DNA of 64,000 nucleotides from Actinomadura barringtoniae (GCF_017573505.1 NZ_JAGEOJ010000018.1:174151-238150), one strand, 5' to 3'; positions 50,633 through 59,638 are shown, counted from the first letter of the stretch. Numbers and translations: made by a program. The notes: generated by a model from the letters alone, not told the origin.

Positions 50633-53527
50633 TTACGGCCTCTGGTGCACGAGGTGCGCAACGGCGTGTGCGGCGGCGGGATGGCGATCGATCAACGCCG
50701 TGACCTCGGGCTGGCCGGATGCGGCCACGCCCTGGGCGGCCTCCGCGATCTCCTTCCACCCTGACTCCACACCGAGAAGGTCCGCCACCGCGTCGCAGGA
50801 CGCCGGACGGCTCGCCAGCAGGTCCGCCACCGGTCCTCCCACGGCCGCCGCCATCCCATGCGCGGCCGCGCTTGCCCCCGTTCCAGAGCCGAGGCCCGAG
50901 CCGGAGCCAGAACCTGAGTCAGAGCCAGAACCCGAGCCGGACGCGGTCCAGGGCGGGGTCCAGGCGTCGAGGCCGGCCAGGTCGGCGGGGAACGTGCGGG
51001 CGGCCTCCCGTACGAGAACGGGCACCAGCTCCCGCGCGTGCTCGCGCAGCGTCGTGATCAGCTTGGGCAGCCACGGCAGCAGCACAGTGTCAGGAAGCCG
51101 GGCGAACGCCTTGGACATCGTCTCGACGACGAACGGCGCCAGCGCCGGGGCGGGCTCCAGCGCCTGCACGAAGCCGCTCAGGTACAGCGGGAACGCGGGG
51201 ATGACGAGCGGGTTGTCCAGCAGCTCGTCCACCCGCGCCCGCAACTGGTCCCGCGTCATCAGGCCGAGCTGGGTCTTGGCCGCCCACAGCAGCGCGACCT
51301 TCGCGGGCGCCTCCGGATGCGACTGCTGAACGGCGAGCTCCAGCTGGGCGTGGTCGCAGCCGAGCGACAGCGCCAGGCTCTCCATGCTGAACAGGAACCC
51401 GAGCATCGCCGCGACCTGCCGTACGCCGGTGTCCTCGTCGACGAACGCGACCGGCAGCAGCGTGCAGTAGTGCGCGTAGCCCGCGGTGACGAACGACTCG
51501 CACCACCCTGGCAGCGCGGGCTCGGTGGCCCGGTAGTGCGCCAGCAGCCGCCGGATCCGCCGCAGCACCTCGGGGGCGTCGTCCACGGTCCGTTCGGCGG
51601 CCAGCAGCTCCACCGCCCGCGCGCCGAGCTCCTCGGTGAAGCGCCGCGAGCCCAGGAAGAGGATCGAGTCCTCGACGGCGGCGAGCGCGACGGCGGCGGT
51701 TGCCTTCGGGTCCCGGACGTCGCGGCGCAGCCGCTGCTCCAGGACCTGCTCGACCGTCACGCCCTCGTAGCCGAGCTCGACGAGCGACCGCTGGTTGCGG
51801 CCGATCGCCAGGTCCCAGCTCTCCTGGATCGAACGTTCGCCGAGCCGCCGCGAGCCCATGATCGGCCGTACGGCGTCGTGCGGCATGAGCCGCCGCAGGA
51901 TCCACAGCAGGTCCGAGCACGGCACCAGCTCGGGCCTGGCCCGCAGGTCGAGCAGCGCCCGCTGGATCGTGCGCTTCTCCAGGTCGAGGCCGAGCGGCTC
52001 GAGCCGGTCGAGGACGTCGCGCGCCAGCGGCGGGAGCGACTCGTAGCCGACCTGGCCGACGCGGTCGCCGCCGAGCAGGATCTCGCACAGCCGCCGCACG
52101 TCGCGGCGCCCGGGCACGGTGTCCTTCTCGATGCAGGTGACCGCCGCGTCCTGGAAGTCGTACGGCGTCGGGCGGGCGCGGTCGCGCAGGTTCGCCAGCA
52201 GGATGGACGTCTCGAACACCGCGATCGCGTCGGCCGTGCTCGCCAGGTAGCCGTTGCGGCGCGCGAGCCGGACGATGTCGACGCACCAGCCGAGCAGCTC
52301 GGCCTCGTCGAGACCGTCGAGTGCGGGCGGCTGCGACAGGAACCCCGACAGCCGGTCGGCGAGCTCTTCCTTGGGCTGAGTGCCGGCGGGCTTGAGAGCC
52401 TTGCGGGCGGAACGCTTGCGGCCGCCCTTCTGACCGTCGAGCTGGAACGGCGTGAGCTTGTCGCGGGCCACGGCCTTGGCCCAGGTCGCCGCCGCGATCG
52501 ACACCGAGCCGGGAGCGAGGCCGAACTGCGCCTCGATCGCCGAGTGGCTGGACGGGATCAGGCCGTACTGCCAGCGGGTGGCTGTACGCGGCGTGATCTC
52601 GAACGGCGCGGCCGACAGGTCCGCGTCCAGGCCGAACTGCTCGACGCGGCTGGCGGCGTGGAACGCGCCGCAGACATAGAGGCAGTCGCGCGGGTCGGCG
52701 CCGGTCGCGGCCAGATGCTCGCGCATCCGCGTCCACATGTAGCGCTCGCGGTCCTCGTCGGTGCGGTGGCGGTCGCCCGCGCGCTCGGGGCGCAGCCGCC
52801 GGAAGAGGCTGCCGATCAGCACCATCACCTGGCGGTAGGTGTCGTAGTCGGCGCCCGACAGCGGCTGCTCGACGTACTGGTCCCACCACTCCGACCAGTG
52901 CCGCACCTTGCCGTGGTGGAGCAGGTGCTCCTCCAGCTCGGCGAAGCCCGGACGCAGGTCGCCGATCTCGATGCCGACCGCGTCGCCGTGCAGGCCCGCC
53001 TCATCATCGGCGGGCTCCTCAGGCTCTGCTTCGCCTTCCGCCTCCGCGCGAGCCTCCTCGCGCGGCTCCCATTGGAAGACGTGGTCGGTCGACCGGTCGA
53101 CCAGCACGAGCTCGACGCCCGGGGTCTCCAGCGCGTACGCGATGGCCTGGTACTCGGCGGACGCCTCGGTGATCGGCGCGACCACGCTGAGCGGCGCCCA
53201 CTCCTTGGGGAAGCCGTCGATGTCGGTGGCGAACGCCTGCACCGCCACCGGCAGCCGGCAGTTGCGCAACTCGCCGAGCAGCGGCGCGAGGTCCTCGCAC
53301 AGCTCCAGATAGATCACCTTGGGCTGCTTGTCGCGCAGCCTGCGCACCATCGCCAGCGCGGACGCCGGGGAGTGGTGGCACACCGGGAAGATCTCGAGCT
53401 TCTCGTTCAGCGCCCGGTCCACGTCATCGACAAGGCCCGCCAGGATGCCGGGGACGGCGTCCGCACCGCCCGCGAACGTGGCGGCGGCGTCATGAAGCTG
53501 CTCGCGCAGCGCGTCGAATCCGGTCAT
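50633..53527 (-). CDS. DUF5682-like protein of the SWIM/VWA/MoxR operon
   Basis: 964 residues from ATG 53527, which overlaps the MoxR stop (ATGA). N-terminal region: FPVCHHSPASA (His51, His52), VIYLELCED (Glu75, Glu78) and YVCGAFHAASRV (His290). The order of these motifs recalls the TraB/ChaN/erythromycin-esterase-like fold, an inference only. The rest is a long helical region. Near residue 865-890 a Gly/Ser repeat (SGSGSDSGSGSGSG), encoded by a simple DNA repeat, links a short helical tail. The protein is recognised by its fixed company with MoxR and VWA genes; no activity is known to me. Confidence 0.7.
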   Translation of the reverse strand: MTGFDALREQLHDAAATFAGGADAVPGILAGLVDDVDRALNEKLEIFPVCHHSPASALAMVRRLRDKQPKVIYLELCEDLAPLLGELRNCRLPVAVQAFATDIDGFPKEWAPLSVVAPITEASAEYQAIAYALETPGVELVLVDRSTDHVFQWEPREEARAEAEGEAEPEEPADDEAGLHGDAVGIEIGDLRPGFAELEEHLLHHGKVRHWSEWWDQYVEQPLSGADYDTYRQVMVLIGSLFRRLRPERAGDRHRTDEDRERYMWTRMREHLAATGADPRDCLYVCGAFHAASRVEQFGLDADLSAAPFEITPRTATRWQYGLIPSSHSAIEAQFGLAPGSVSIAAATWAKAVARDKLTPFQLDGQKGGRKRSARKALKPAGTQPKEELADRLSGFLSQPPALDGLDEAELLGWCVDIVRLARRNGYLASTADAIAVFETSILLANLRDRARPTPYDFQDAAVTCIEKDTVPGRRDVRRLCEILLGGDRVGQVGYESLPPLARDVLDRLEPLGLDLEKRTIQRALLDLRARPELVPCSDLLWILRRLMPHDAVRPIMGSRRLGERSIQESWDLAIGRNQRSLVELGYEGVTVEQVLEQRLRRDVRDPKATAAVALAAVEDSILFLGSRRFTEELGARAVELLAAERTVDDAPEVLRRIRRLLAHYRATEPALPGWCESFVTAGYAHYCTLLPVAFVDEDTGVRQVAAMLGFLFSMESLALSLGCDHAQLELAVQQSHPEAPAKVALLWAAKTQLGLMTRDQLRARVDELLDNPLVIPAFPLYLSGFVQALEPAPALAPFVVETMSKAFARLPDTVLLPWLPKLITTLREHARELVPVLVREAARTFPADLAGLDAWTPPWTASGSGSGSDSGSGSGSGLGSGTGASAAAHGMAAAVGGPVADLLASRPASCDAVADLLGVESGWKEIAEAAQGVAASGQPEVTALIDRHPAAAHAVAHLVHQRP

Positions 53528-54699
53528 GAGAGCGTGGCGATCGCCTCGCGGCCGCCCTCGAGGAACTCCTGCCAGGGCCCGCCCTCGTCCTTCTTGCTGC
53601 GCGGCTCGATCACGCCGTGCCAGAACTTGTTGAGGATGGCCAGGTCCTCGGGGCTGCGCCGGGCCAGCGACCCGACCATCGAGCTCGCCAGTGTCGCCGC
53701 GCGCAGCCGGGTGTCGCCGAAGAACTGGCTGTGCAGGATCGCGTCCTCCAGCACGCCGATCTGCTCGGCGGTCGACAGCGCCGACTCCAGCTTCTCGTCG
53801 TCGCTGGTCGCCGACGCGGCCGCGGCGCGCAGGTCGGCGAAGCTCTGCAGCAGGATGTCCAGCAGCGTGGGCGGCACGTCCAGCTCGATCTGATGGCGGC
53901 GCATCAGCTCGGTGGTGCGGAACCGGACGATCTCCGCCTCGCTCTTCTTGTTGGTCACCACCGGGATGCGGACGAAGTTGAACCGCCGCTTCAGCGCCGA
54001 GGACAGGTCGTTCACGCCGCGGTCGCGGCTGTTGGCGGTGGCGATGATCGAGAAGCCGGGCTGTGCGAAGACGATGTTGTCGTCGTCCAGCTCGGGGATC
54101 GAGACGTACTTCTCCGACAGGATCGAGATCAGCGCGTCCTGCACGTCGCTGGTCGAACGGGTGAGCTCCTCGAACCGGCCGATCACGCCGCCCTCCATCG
54201 CGGTCATGATCGGCGAGGGGATCATCGAGTCCCTGGACTGCCCCTTGGCGATCACCATCGAGACGTTCCAGGAGTACTTGATGTGGTCCTCGGTGGTGCC
54301 CGCGGTGCCCTGCACGACCAGGGTCGAGTTGCGGCTGATCGCGGCCGACAGCAGCTCGGCGAGCCAGCTCTTGCCGGTGCCCGGGTCGCCGATCAGCAGC
54401 AGCCCGCGGTCGGACGCCAGCGTCACGATGCTGCGTTCGACGAAGCTGCGGTCGCCGAACCACTTCTGCGGGATCTCGCGGTCGATGCCGTCGGCGCTCC
54501 CTGATCCCGACGAAGTCGGGCCGGGGGGTGTGGGGGGTCGTCCCCCCTTGGGAGAGGCCGACCCGAGCACGAACAGCCGGACCATCTTCGGGCTGAGCCG
54601 CCAGGAGAACGGCTTGGCCCCGTCGTCGATCGACTCCAGGTAGTCCAGCTCCTCGGCGTACTTCACCTCGGCCGGGGCGCGCAGCATCTCATCGGTCAT
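53524..54699 (-). CDS. MoxR-type AAA+ ATPase
   Basis: 391 residues from ATG 54699 (AGGAG upstream). Walker A GDPGTGKS (104-111), a MoxR-like insert with GRFEELTRSTSDVQDALISIL (in parts), Walker B region, sensor 1 IIATANSRDRG and arginine-rich LKRRFNF. The N-terminal linker (about 50-68) is a Pro/Gly/Ser stretch encoded by a palindromic DNA element. MoxR ATPases work as chaperone-like remodellers with VWA partners (for example RavA-ViaA); the VWA gene is immediately upstream. Confidence 0.9.
   Translation of the reverse strand: MTDEMLRAPAEVKYAEELDYLESIDDGAKPFSWRLSPKMVRLFVLGSASPKGGRPPTPPGPTSSGSGSADGIDREIPQKWFGDRSFVERSIVTLASDRGLLLIGDPGTGKSWLAELLSAAISRNSTLVVQGTAGTTEDHIKYSWNVSMVIAKGQSRDSMIPSPIMTAMEGGVIGRFEELTRSTSDVQDALISILSEKYVSIPELDDDNIVFAQPGFSIIATANSRDRGVNDLSSALKRRFNFVRIPVVTNKKSEAEIVRFRTTELMRRHQIELDVPPTLLDILLQSFADLRAAAASATSDDEKLESALSTAEQIGVLEDAILHSQFFGDTRLRAATLASSMVGSLARRSPEDLAILNKFWHGVIEPRSKKDEGGPWQEFLEGGREAIATLS
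54497..54554. repeat. Small palindromic element inserted in the MoxR gene
   Basis: 58 bp bounded by CTCCC/GGGAG with two internal hairpins, CCCGAC-GAA-GTCGGG (54506-54520) and GGGGGG-TCGT-CCCCCC (54532-54547). It is translated in frame as a Gly/Pro/Ser linker. It looks like a REP- or MITE-like unit, unlike the surrounding codon pattern. Confidence 0.55.
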
Positions 54700-54750
54700 G
54701 CGTCGAATCTCCTAAGAGTCCTGGAAGGTCGGGCGAGAGTCGGTCGAGGG

Positions 54751-56061
54751 TCAGGCGAGGAAGTTCTTGAGCTCGAAGACGAGCTTGCGGATGTGGCCCG
54801 AGATCACGGGCGTGCCCATGTCCTTGAAGCGCTGCCGGAACCACGGGTTGACGATCTGGGTGCCGGAGCTGGTGACCGAGCCGACCGGGATGAACTTCAC
54901 CCCGGAGCGGTGCACGGCCTGGATGCCGTCCAGCAGCGGCTGCGAACGGTCGAACTCGTAGAAGTCGGAGATCCAGACCATCACCGTGTTCGCCGGATCG
55001 GAGATCTTGGGGCGGGCCATGTCCATCGCGATCGGCCCGTCGTTGCCACCGCCGAGCTTGGTGCGCAGCAGCACCTCGAACGGGTCGTTCACCCAGGGTG
55101 TGAGGTCGAGCGCGCGGGTGTCGTAGGCGATCAGGTGCACGTCGACCTTGGGCAGCCCGGCGAAGATGGACGCCAGGATCGTGCAGTTGACCATCGAGTC
55201 GACCATCGAGCCGGACTGGTCGACGACCACGATCAGGCGCGCGGGCGTCGTGCGCTTGGCGGTCTGCTTGTAGAAGAGCCGGTCGACGTAGAGCCGTTCG
55301 TCGTCGGGGCTCCAGTTGGTGAGGTTCTTCCAGATCGTGCGTTCGAGGTCGAGGTTGCGGAACACGCGCTTGGGCGGAACGGACCGATCGAGCGTCCCGG
55401 CGCTGGTCTGCTGTACCTGGGTGCGCAGCACCTCGGCGACCTCGTCGACGAACCGGCGGATCAGCGACTTGGCGTTGGCGAGCGCGACGCCCGACAGGTT
55501 GTGCTTGTCGCGGAGCAGCTGCTCGATGAGCGACATGCTCGGTGTGAGGCGGGCCGCGAGTTTCGGATCGGCCAGCACCTCGCGCAGCTGCATGCGGCCG
55601 ACGAGGTCGCCCTCCAGGCCGGAGAGCGTCGCGTTCAGGTCCTGCGCGCCCTCCTCGCCGAGCGCCTGCTTCAGCCAGCCGGCGTCCTGCTGCCATTCGG
55701 CGAGCTGCGTCGCGGTCACGCTGCCCGAGCCGGTCGAGAAGACGTTCAGGAGGAGCTTGGAGACCAGCGCCGCGCGCCGCACCCGCTGGTGGGGGTCGTC
55801 GTCCGCGGGCGCCATGAGGTCCTTGAGCTCGGCCTCCAGCCAGGGATGGCGCTGAACGATGTTGTCCATGGAGACGCCGGGGTCGAGCAGCGCGGTCGGC
55901 AGGCCGAGATCGTCGACGACGGCGAAGCTCGCCGCCTCCAGCGAGTGCTGCTCGTCGGGGTCGAACATCCGTGCCAGCATCCGCCAGTAGAGGACCTGAC
56001 GCCGGTTGTCGTCGGGGTTGATGGTGTCTTGGGGCTCGGTCGGCTCATCGGGGTCGGTCAT
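54751..56061 (-). CDS. VWA-domain protein, partner of MoxR
   Basis: 436 residues from ATG 56061, overlapping the upstream stop (ATGA). The N-terminal 260 residues are helical. The VWA domain follows (about 275-436) with the MIDAS motif DQSGSM (Asp281, Ser283, Ser285), the threonine/acidic loops LGGGND and WISDFYEF. It resembles CoxE/ViaA-type VWA proteins that act with MoxR AAA+ ATPases. It is cytosolic; no signal or membrane helix is seen. A 51-bp gap with a fresh ribosome site separates it from the MoxR gene. Confidence 0.88.
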   Translation of the reverse strand: MTDPDEPTEPQDTINPDDNRRQVLYWRMLARMFDPDEQHSLEAASFAVVDDLGLPTALLDPGVSMDNIVQRHPWLEAELKDLMAPADDDPHQRVRRAALVSKLLLNVFSTGSGSVTATQLAEWQQDAGWLKQALGEEGAQDLNATLSGLEGDLVGRMQLREVLADPKLAARLTPSMSLIEQLLRDKHNLSGVALANAKSLIRRFVDEVAEVLRTQVQQTSAGTLDRSVPPKRVFRNLDLERTIWKNLTNWSPDDERLYVDRLFYKQTAKRTTPARLIVVVDQSGSMVDSMVNCTILASIFAGLPKVDVHLIAYDTRALDLTPWVNDPFEVLLRTKLGGGNDGPIAMDMARPKISDPANTVMVWISDFYEFDRSQPLLDGIQAVHRSGVKFIPVGSVTSSGTQIVNPWFRQRFKDMGTPVISGHIRKLVFELKNFLA

Positions 56062-57452
56062 TTGCGCAGCAACCGCCCCGCTCGTTCGCGCAGCACGGCG
56101 ACCGCGTCGCCGGACTTGGCCTCGGCCTTGACCACCTTGGGGTCGGTCGGGCCCTCGGCCCAGTCGCCGTTGTGCGCCTCGACCGGCTTGCGCTTGACGA
56201 TCGCCTGGACGGCGAGCGGCTGGAGCGACCAGGCGCCCGCGTCCCAGCGGATCAGGCCGATGCACGCCGTGGAGGCCGCGATCAGCTCAGGCGTGAGCGG
56301 CCCGCTCGTCGGAACGCGCTCGACGTCCACACCGATGGTGTTGCCGTCGAGCGTCAGTGTCGTTCCGTCGATCGCGTAGCCCTCCAGCAGCACGGGCTCG
56401 CCGATGCGCACCGGGTGGCGTTCGAGGGGCGGCACGGGCGCGGCGACGGCCGCGCCCAGCTGGATCCGGGCGGTGGCGAACGGGTCGGCGGGCTCACCCG
56501 CCTCGGCCTTGTCGTCCTGCCAGACAAGGTCGCCGGACGGCAGTAGCGGCATGCCGGTGAGCGTGAGGCTTCGACGTTCGGCCAGGGCGTTCAGCAGCAC
56601 GGGGTAGGCGCTCAGCAGCCGCCAGACGGCCGGGCCGACGATGGTGTCGACCTTCGCCGCCGTGACGTTCGCGCGCACGAGGCGGGGCTCGGCCGACCCG
56701 TCCGCGGGCTCCAGAACGGCGTGGACCTGCGCCTGCACGGCCGTTCCGTGCTCGCGTACGTCGACACCCAGGACGAGCAGGCGACCGGAGACCGGCTCGG
56801 GCGTCGCCGCAGCGTGGCCGCCGCCCGGCTGCGAGAGCAGCGTGGCGCGCGCCCACAGGTCGGCCCAGCGCCGCGCCGGGACCTGCTTCATCGTCGAGAT
56901 CGGCGAGGACGCGCGCAGCTCGGCGGCCAGGCCGTCCAGCAGCACGCCGAGCCGCCGCAGCGTCGGCTCGGCGAGCAGCGCCTCGATCGTCTGGTCGGCG
57001 GCCGACACCAGGTCGTGGTCGACGCCGCGCCAGCCGTTGATCGCCAGCTCCTGGAGCCAGGACCGGGCACCGGCGATCAGGTTGCTCGCGGTCTCGGCCG
57101 GGCCGGGCGGCTGCTCCCAGGGCGGCCTGGTGCGGCCGAGCGCGGTGTCGAAGCGTTCGAGCAGAGCGTCGTGGATCGCGCCCTGCAGCGCGGTGCGGGC
57201 GCCCGCGACGGCGGCCAGGTGCTCCTCGGTCACCGACCCGGCGGCGATCTTGTCGACCGCCTCCGCCGTGGCCGGGCCGAGCGGTGAGGCGGCGACGGCG
57301 CCGGCCAGCGCGGCGAGCGAGGCCGCGCGGTCGTCGCCGAGCCGGGCGAGACCGTGCACGAGCGCGTCGTCCACGCCGTCCAGCAGGTCCTGCGCCTCGG
57401 CCACGCCGGGGGATGGGTCGCCGAGGAGTTCGGCGAGCTGGATGCCGAGCAT
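56058..57452 (-). CDS. Unknown 464-residue protein of the SWIM/VWA/MoxR operon
   Basis: 464 residues from ATG 57452, which overlaps the SWIM stop by one base (TGATG). The first 200 residues are helical and alanine-rich (possible HEAT-like repeats); the rest is mixed alpha/beta, with no catalytic motif I can name. No signal or membrane helix. The overlaps on both sides imply that it is a fixed subunit of the complex built by this operon, possibly a scaffold or adaptor. Confidence 0.65.
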   Translation of the reverse strand: MLGIQLAELLGDPSPGVAEAQDLLDGVDDALVHGLARLGDDRAASLAALAGAVAASPLGPATAEAVDKIAAGSVTEEHLAAVAGARTALQGAIHDALLERFDTALGRTRPPWEQPPGPAETASNLIAGARSWLQELAINGWRGVDHDLVSAADQTIEALLAEPTLRRLGVLLDGLAAELRASSPISTMKQVPARRWADLWARATLLSQPGGGHAAATPEPVSGRLLVLGVDVREHGTAVQAQVHAVLEPADGSAEPRLVRANVTAAKVDTIVGPAVWRLLSAYPVLLNALAERRSLTLTGMPLLPSGDLVWQDDKAEAGEPADPFATARIQLGAAVAAPVPPLERHPVRIGEPVLLEGYAIDGTTLTLDGNTIGVDVERVPTSGPLTPELIAASTACIGLIRWDAGAWSLQPLAVQAIVKRKPVEAHNGDWAEGPTDPKVVKAEAKSGDAVAVLRERAGRLLRK

Positions 57453-57934
57453 CAGAACCACTGCATCTCGGGGATCGGCTCCGTCGTGTCGGGGAGTTCG
57501 AGGTAGGCGAGGTGACGCAGGAAGCGGCTGAAGACGGCCGCGGCCGGGGCGGAGTCGCGCGAGCCGTTCAGCCGCCCGGCGAGGTCGCCGCCGCCGTCCT
57601 CGCCGAGCTCGACGCGCAGGTAGCGGGCGACGCGGTCCGCGCCGTACTGCAGCACGGCCTGGTCGACGAGCGCGTCGAGGTGCTTGCACATGTACGCGCC
57701 GCCGAGGCCGCCGCACGGGCGGTTGTTGTTGGTGCTGCAGTTGAAATCGTGGGAGCCCGCCGCGATGGACGAGACGTAGACCCGGGCGATGTCGGAACCG
57801 CTGGACACCACGCCCTGAAGCCGCCCGTCGGCCAGCTCCACGAAGGGGACTTTCGCGAGCTTGCGGGGCCGGACGGGCGGCACGACGCAGACCGTGCTCC
57901 GCGCTTCCGAAGGTCGCTCTGTCGAGGCGATCAT
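57452..57934 (-). CDS. SWIM-type zinc-finger protein
   Basis: 160 residues from ATG 57934, first gene of the operon. A SWIM-like cluster is visible: FNCSTNNNRPC then MCKHLDAL, giving the C-x-H end (CKH) but a widely spaced first cysteine pair, so it is a variant site. SWIM domains bind nucleic acid or proteins. The -10-like GATAAC (57949-57944) lies nine bases before the ATG, so the operon mRNA is probably leaderless. The epoxide hydrolase gene upstream ends 41 bp away and might read through. Confidence 0.75.
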   Translation of the reverse strand: MIASTERPSEARSTVCVVPPVRPRKLAKVPFVELADGRLQGVVSSGSDIARVYVSSIAAGSHDFNCSTNNNRPCGGLGGAYMCKHLDALVDQAVLQYGADRVARYLRVELGEDGGGDLAGRLNGSRDSAPAAAVFSRFLRHLAYLELPDTTEPIPEMQWF

Positions 57935-57975
57935 GCTTCGAAAGTTATCGGTCGGGTCGGACAGTCAGCGGACGG

Positions 57976-59061
57976 TCAGTGGAGCTTCTCGAAGAAGGCC
58001 AGCACGTCCCGCGCGAAGGCCTCCGGGACCTCCATCGCGGCGAAGTGACCGCCCGCCTCGAACTCGCTCCAGTGCACGATGTCGAGCAGCTTCTCGGCGT
58101 ACGGGCGGATCGACTGGGTGATGTCGTGCGGCAGGACGGCGATGCCGACCGGGACCTCGCATTGCGGCGGGCGCCCGCCGACACCGCTCTCCTTGGTCAG
58201 CCGCGCCGCCGACCCGGCGGTCGCCGTGAACCAGTAGATGCTGATGTCGGTGAGGATGCGGTCGTCGGTGATGCCCGAGTCCGGGTCGGTCCACTCGGTG
58301 AACTTCTCGGCGATCCAGGCGAGCTGCCCGACGGGGGAGTCGGTCAGCGAGTAGGAGATGGTCTGCGGCCGCTGACCCTGGAGGACCTGGTAGCCGGGCC
58401 GGTTGGCGACGAACGCACGGATCTTCTCCAGCCGCGCCTTGTCCGTCTCGTTCAGCTCGATGTCGACGCCGGGTGGGGGCGGGGTCGGCAGGTAGTTGAG
58501 GTGAACGCCGACGACGTGCTCGGGGTCGACCGCACCGAGGGCGCGCGCGACGCCCGCTCCCCAGTCGCCGCCCTGCGCGCCGTACCGCTCGTACCCGAGA
58601 CGGCTCATCAGCACGGCCCAGGCACGGGCGACGCGGTTGACGTCCCAGCCCTTCTCGGTGGTCGGGCCGGAGAACGCGAAGCCCGGGATCGACGGGATGA
58701 CCAGGTGGAAGTCGGCCGACAGCGGCTCGATCACGTCCAGGAACTCGATGAACGACCCCGGCCAGCCGTGCGTCAGGATCAGCGGCAGCGCGTCCGGGTT
58801 GCCAGAACGCACGTGAACGAAGTGGACGTTCTGCCCGTCGATCTCCGTCGTGAACTGCGGGTGCCGGTTGATCTCGGCCTCCTGGGCGCGCCAGTCGAAG
58901 CCCGTACCCCAGTACTCGGCCAGCTGCTTCACGCGCGCCAGCGGGATGCCGTACTCCCAGCCCGCGTCCGGCAGCTCTTCGGGCCAGCGGGTCCGGGCGA
59001 GGCGGTCGCGCAGGTCGTCGATGTCGGCCTGGGGGATCTCGACGCGGAACGGCTTGATCAT
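57976..59061 (-). CDS. Epoxide hydrolase (alpha/beta-hydrolase with EHN domain)
   Basis: 361 residues. The N-terminal EHN lid (PFRVEIPQADIDDLRDRLARTRWP in parts) is followed by the hydrolase core: HGWPGS oxyanion loop, nucleophile Asp in AQGGDWGAGV, and the catalytic His in GGHFAAME. It matches microsomal-type epoxide hydrolases that open epoxides to diols. It is divergent from a MarR gene; two GTTGG-N5-CCAAC sites sit in the gap, near this gene. Confidence 0.9.
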   Translation of the reverse strand: MIKPFRVEIPQADIDDLRDRLARTRWPEELPDAGWEYGIPLARVKQLAEYWGTGFDWRAQEAEINRHPQFTTEIDGQNVHFVHVRSGNPDALPLILTHGWPGSFIEFLDVIEPLSADFHLVIPSIPGFAFSGPTTEKGWDVNRVARAWAVLMSRLGYERYGAQGGDWGAGVARALGAVDPEHVVGVHLNYLPTPPPPGVDIELNETDKARLEKIRAFVANRPGYQVLQGQRPQTISYSLTDSPVGQLAWIAEKFTEWTDPDSGITDDRILTDISIYWFTATAGSAARLTKESGVGGRPPQCEVPVGIAVLPHDITQSIRPYAEKLLDIVHWSEFEAGGHFAAMEVPEAFARDVLAFFEKLH

Positions 59062-59079
59062 GGTGAAGCTCCCTCATTC

Positions 59080-59119
59080 GTTGGTGTAGCCAACATTAAC
59101 AACCGTTGGGTGAACCAAC
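59080..59119. promoter_or_regulatory. Two identical operators upstream of the epoxide hydrolase
   Basis: GTTGG-N5-CCAAC occurs at 59080-59094 and 59105-59119, 25 bp centre to centre, about 20 and 45 bp upstream of the epoxide hydrolase ATG. They differ from the MarR-gene palindrome, so a second regulator may act here. Confidence 0.6.
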
Positions 59120-59163
59120 AAGTGTGAGATCGATCTCCTGTGCTAGTTTCGGCTGAGCAGTAA

Positions 59164-59177
59164 CTTCTCTAGAGAAG
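59164..59177. promoter_or_regulatory. Palindrome at the MarR gene start
   Basis: CTTCTCTAGAGAAG is a perfect 14-bp palindrome overlapping the AGAGG ribosome site of the MarR gene, a natural autorepression site. Confidence 0.6.
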
Positions 59178-59188
59178 AGGTATGGCGG

Positions 59189-59638
59189 GTGCGGTCCGAC
59201 GCGAGCGAGGTCTTCCGGCGCTACCTGAGCGCGGTCCTGCTGCACGGGCAGGCCAGCGCCCGCGCCTGCGGGCTGGGCGCGACCGACCTGTACGCGCTCA
59301 ACATCCTCGAACTCTCCGGCGCGATGACCCCGGGCGAACTCTCCACCCGCACCGGCCTCACGACCGGCCCCACCACCCGGCTCATCGACCGCCTGGAGGA
59401 CGCCGGCTACGTCCGCCGCGTCCCCTCGCCCGACGACCGCCGCAAGGTGATCGTCGAGCCCGTCGCCCAGCCCGCCGGGCTCGACGAGGTCATGGCCCCC
59501 GCCAGGCGCCGCATCGGCGAGGTCATCGGTGGCTACACCGACGAGCAGCGCGAGGTCCTCTTCGACTATTTCGAACGCGCCGCGACCGCCTATCAGGAGG
59601 CCGCCGACGAGCTCGGATCCGACGTCACAACTCGGTAA
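59189..59638 (+). CDS. MarR-family transcriptional regulator
   Basis: 149 residues from GTG 59189. Winged HTH (MTPGELSTRTGLTTGPTTRLIDRLEDAGYVRR in parts, then the wing SPDDRRKVIVEP) between dimerisation helices. It is divergent from the epoxide hydrolase and precedes the molybdoenzyme by 35 bp. Palindrome 59164-59177 supports autoregulation. The ligand is unknown, possibly an epoxide or aromatic compound. Confidence 0.88.
   Translation: MRSDASEVFRRYLSAVLLHGQASARACGLGATDLYALNILELSGAMTPGELSTRTGLTTGPTTRLIDRLEDAGYVRRVPSPDDRRKVIVEPVAQPAGLDEVMAPARRRIGEVIGGYTDEQREVLFDYFERAATAYQEAADELGSDVTTR

Noticed and set aside
51038..53893. A 951-codon open frame on the plus strand
   Set aside because: Antisense to the DUF5682-like gene; low-complexity Arg/Gln/Gly/Leu composition and no domain.
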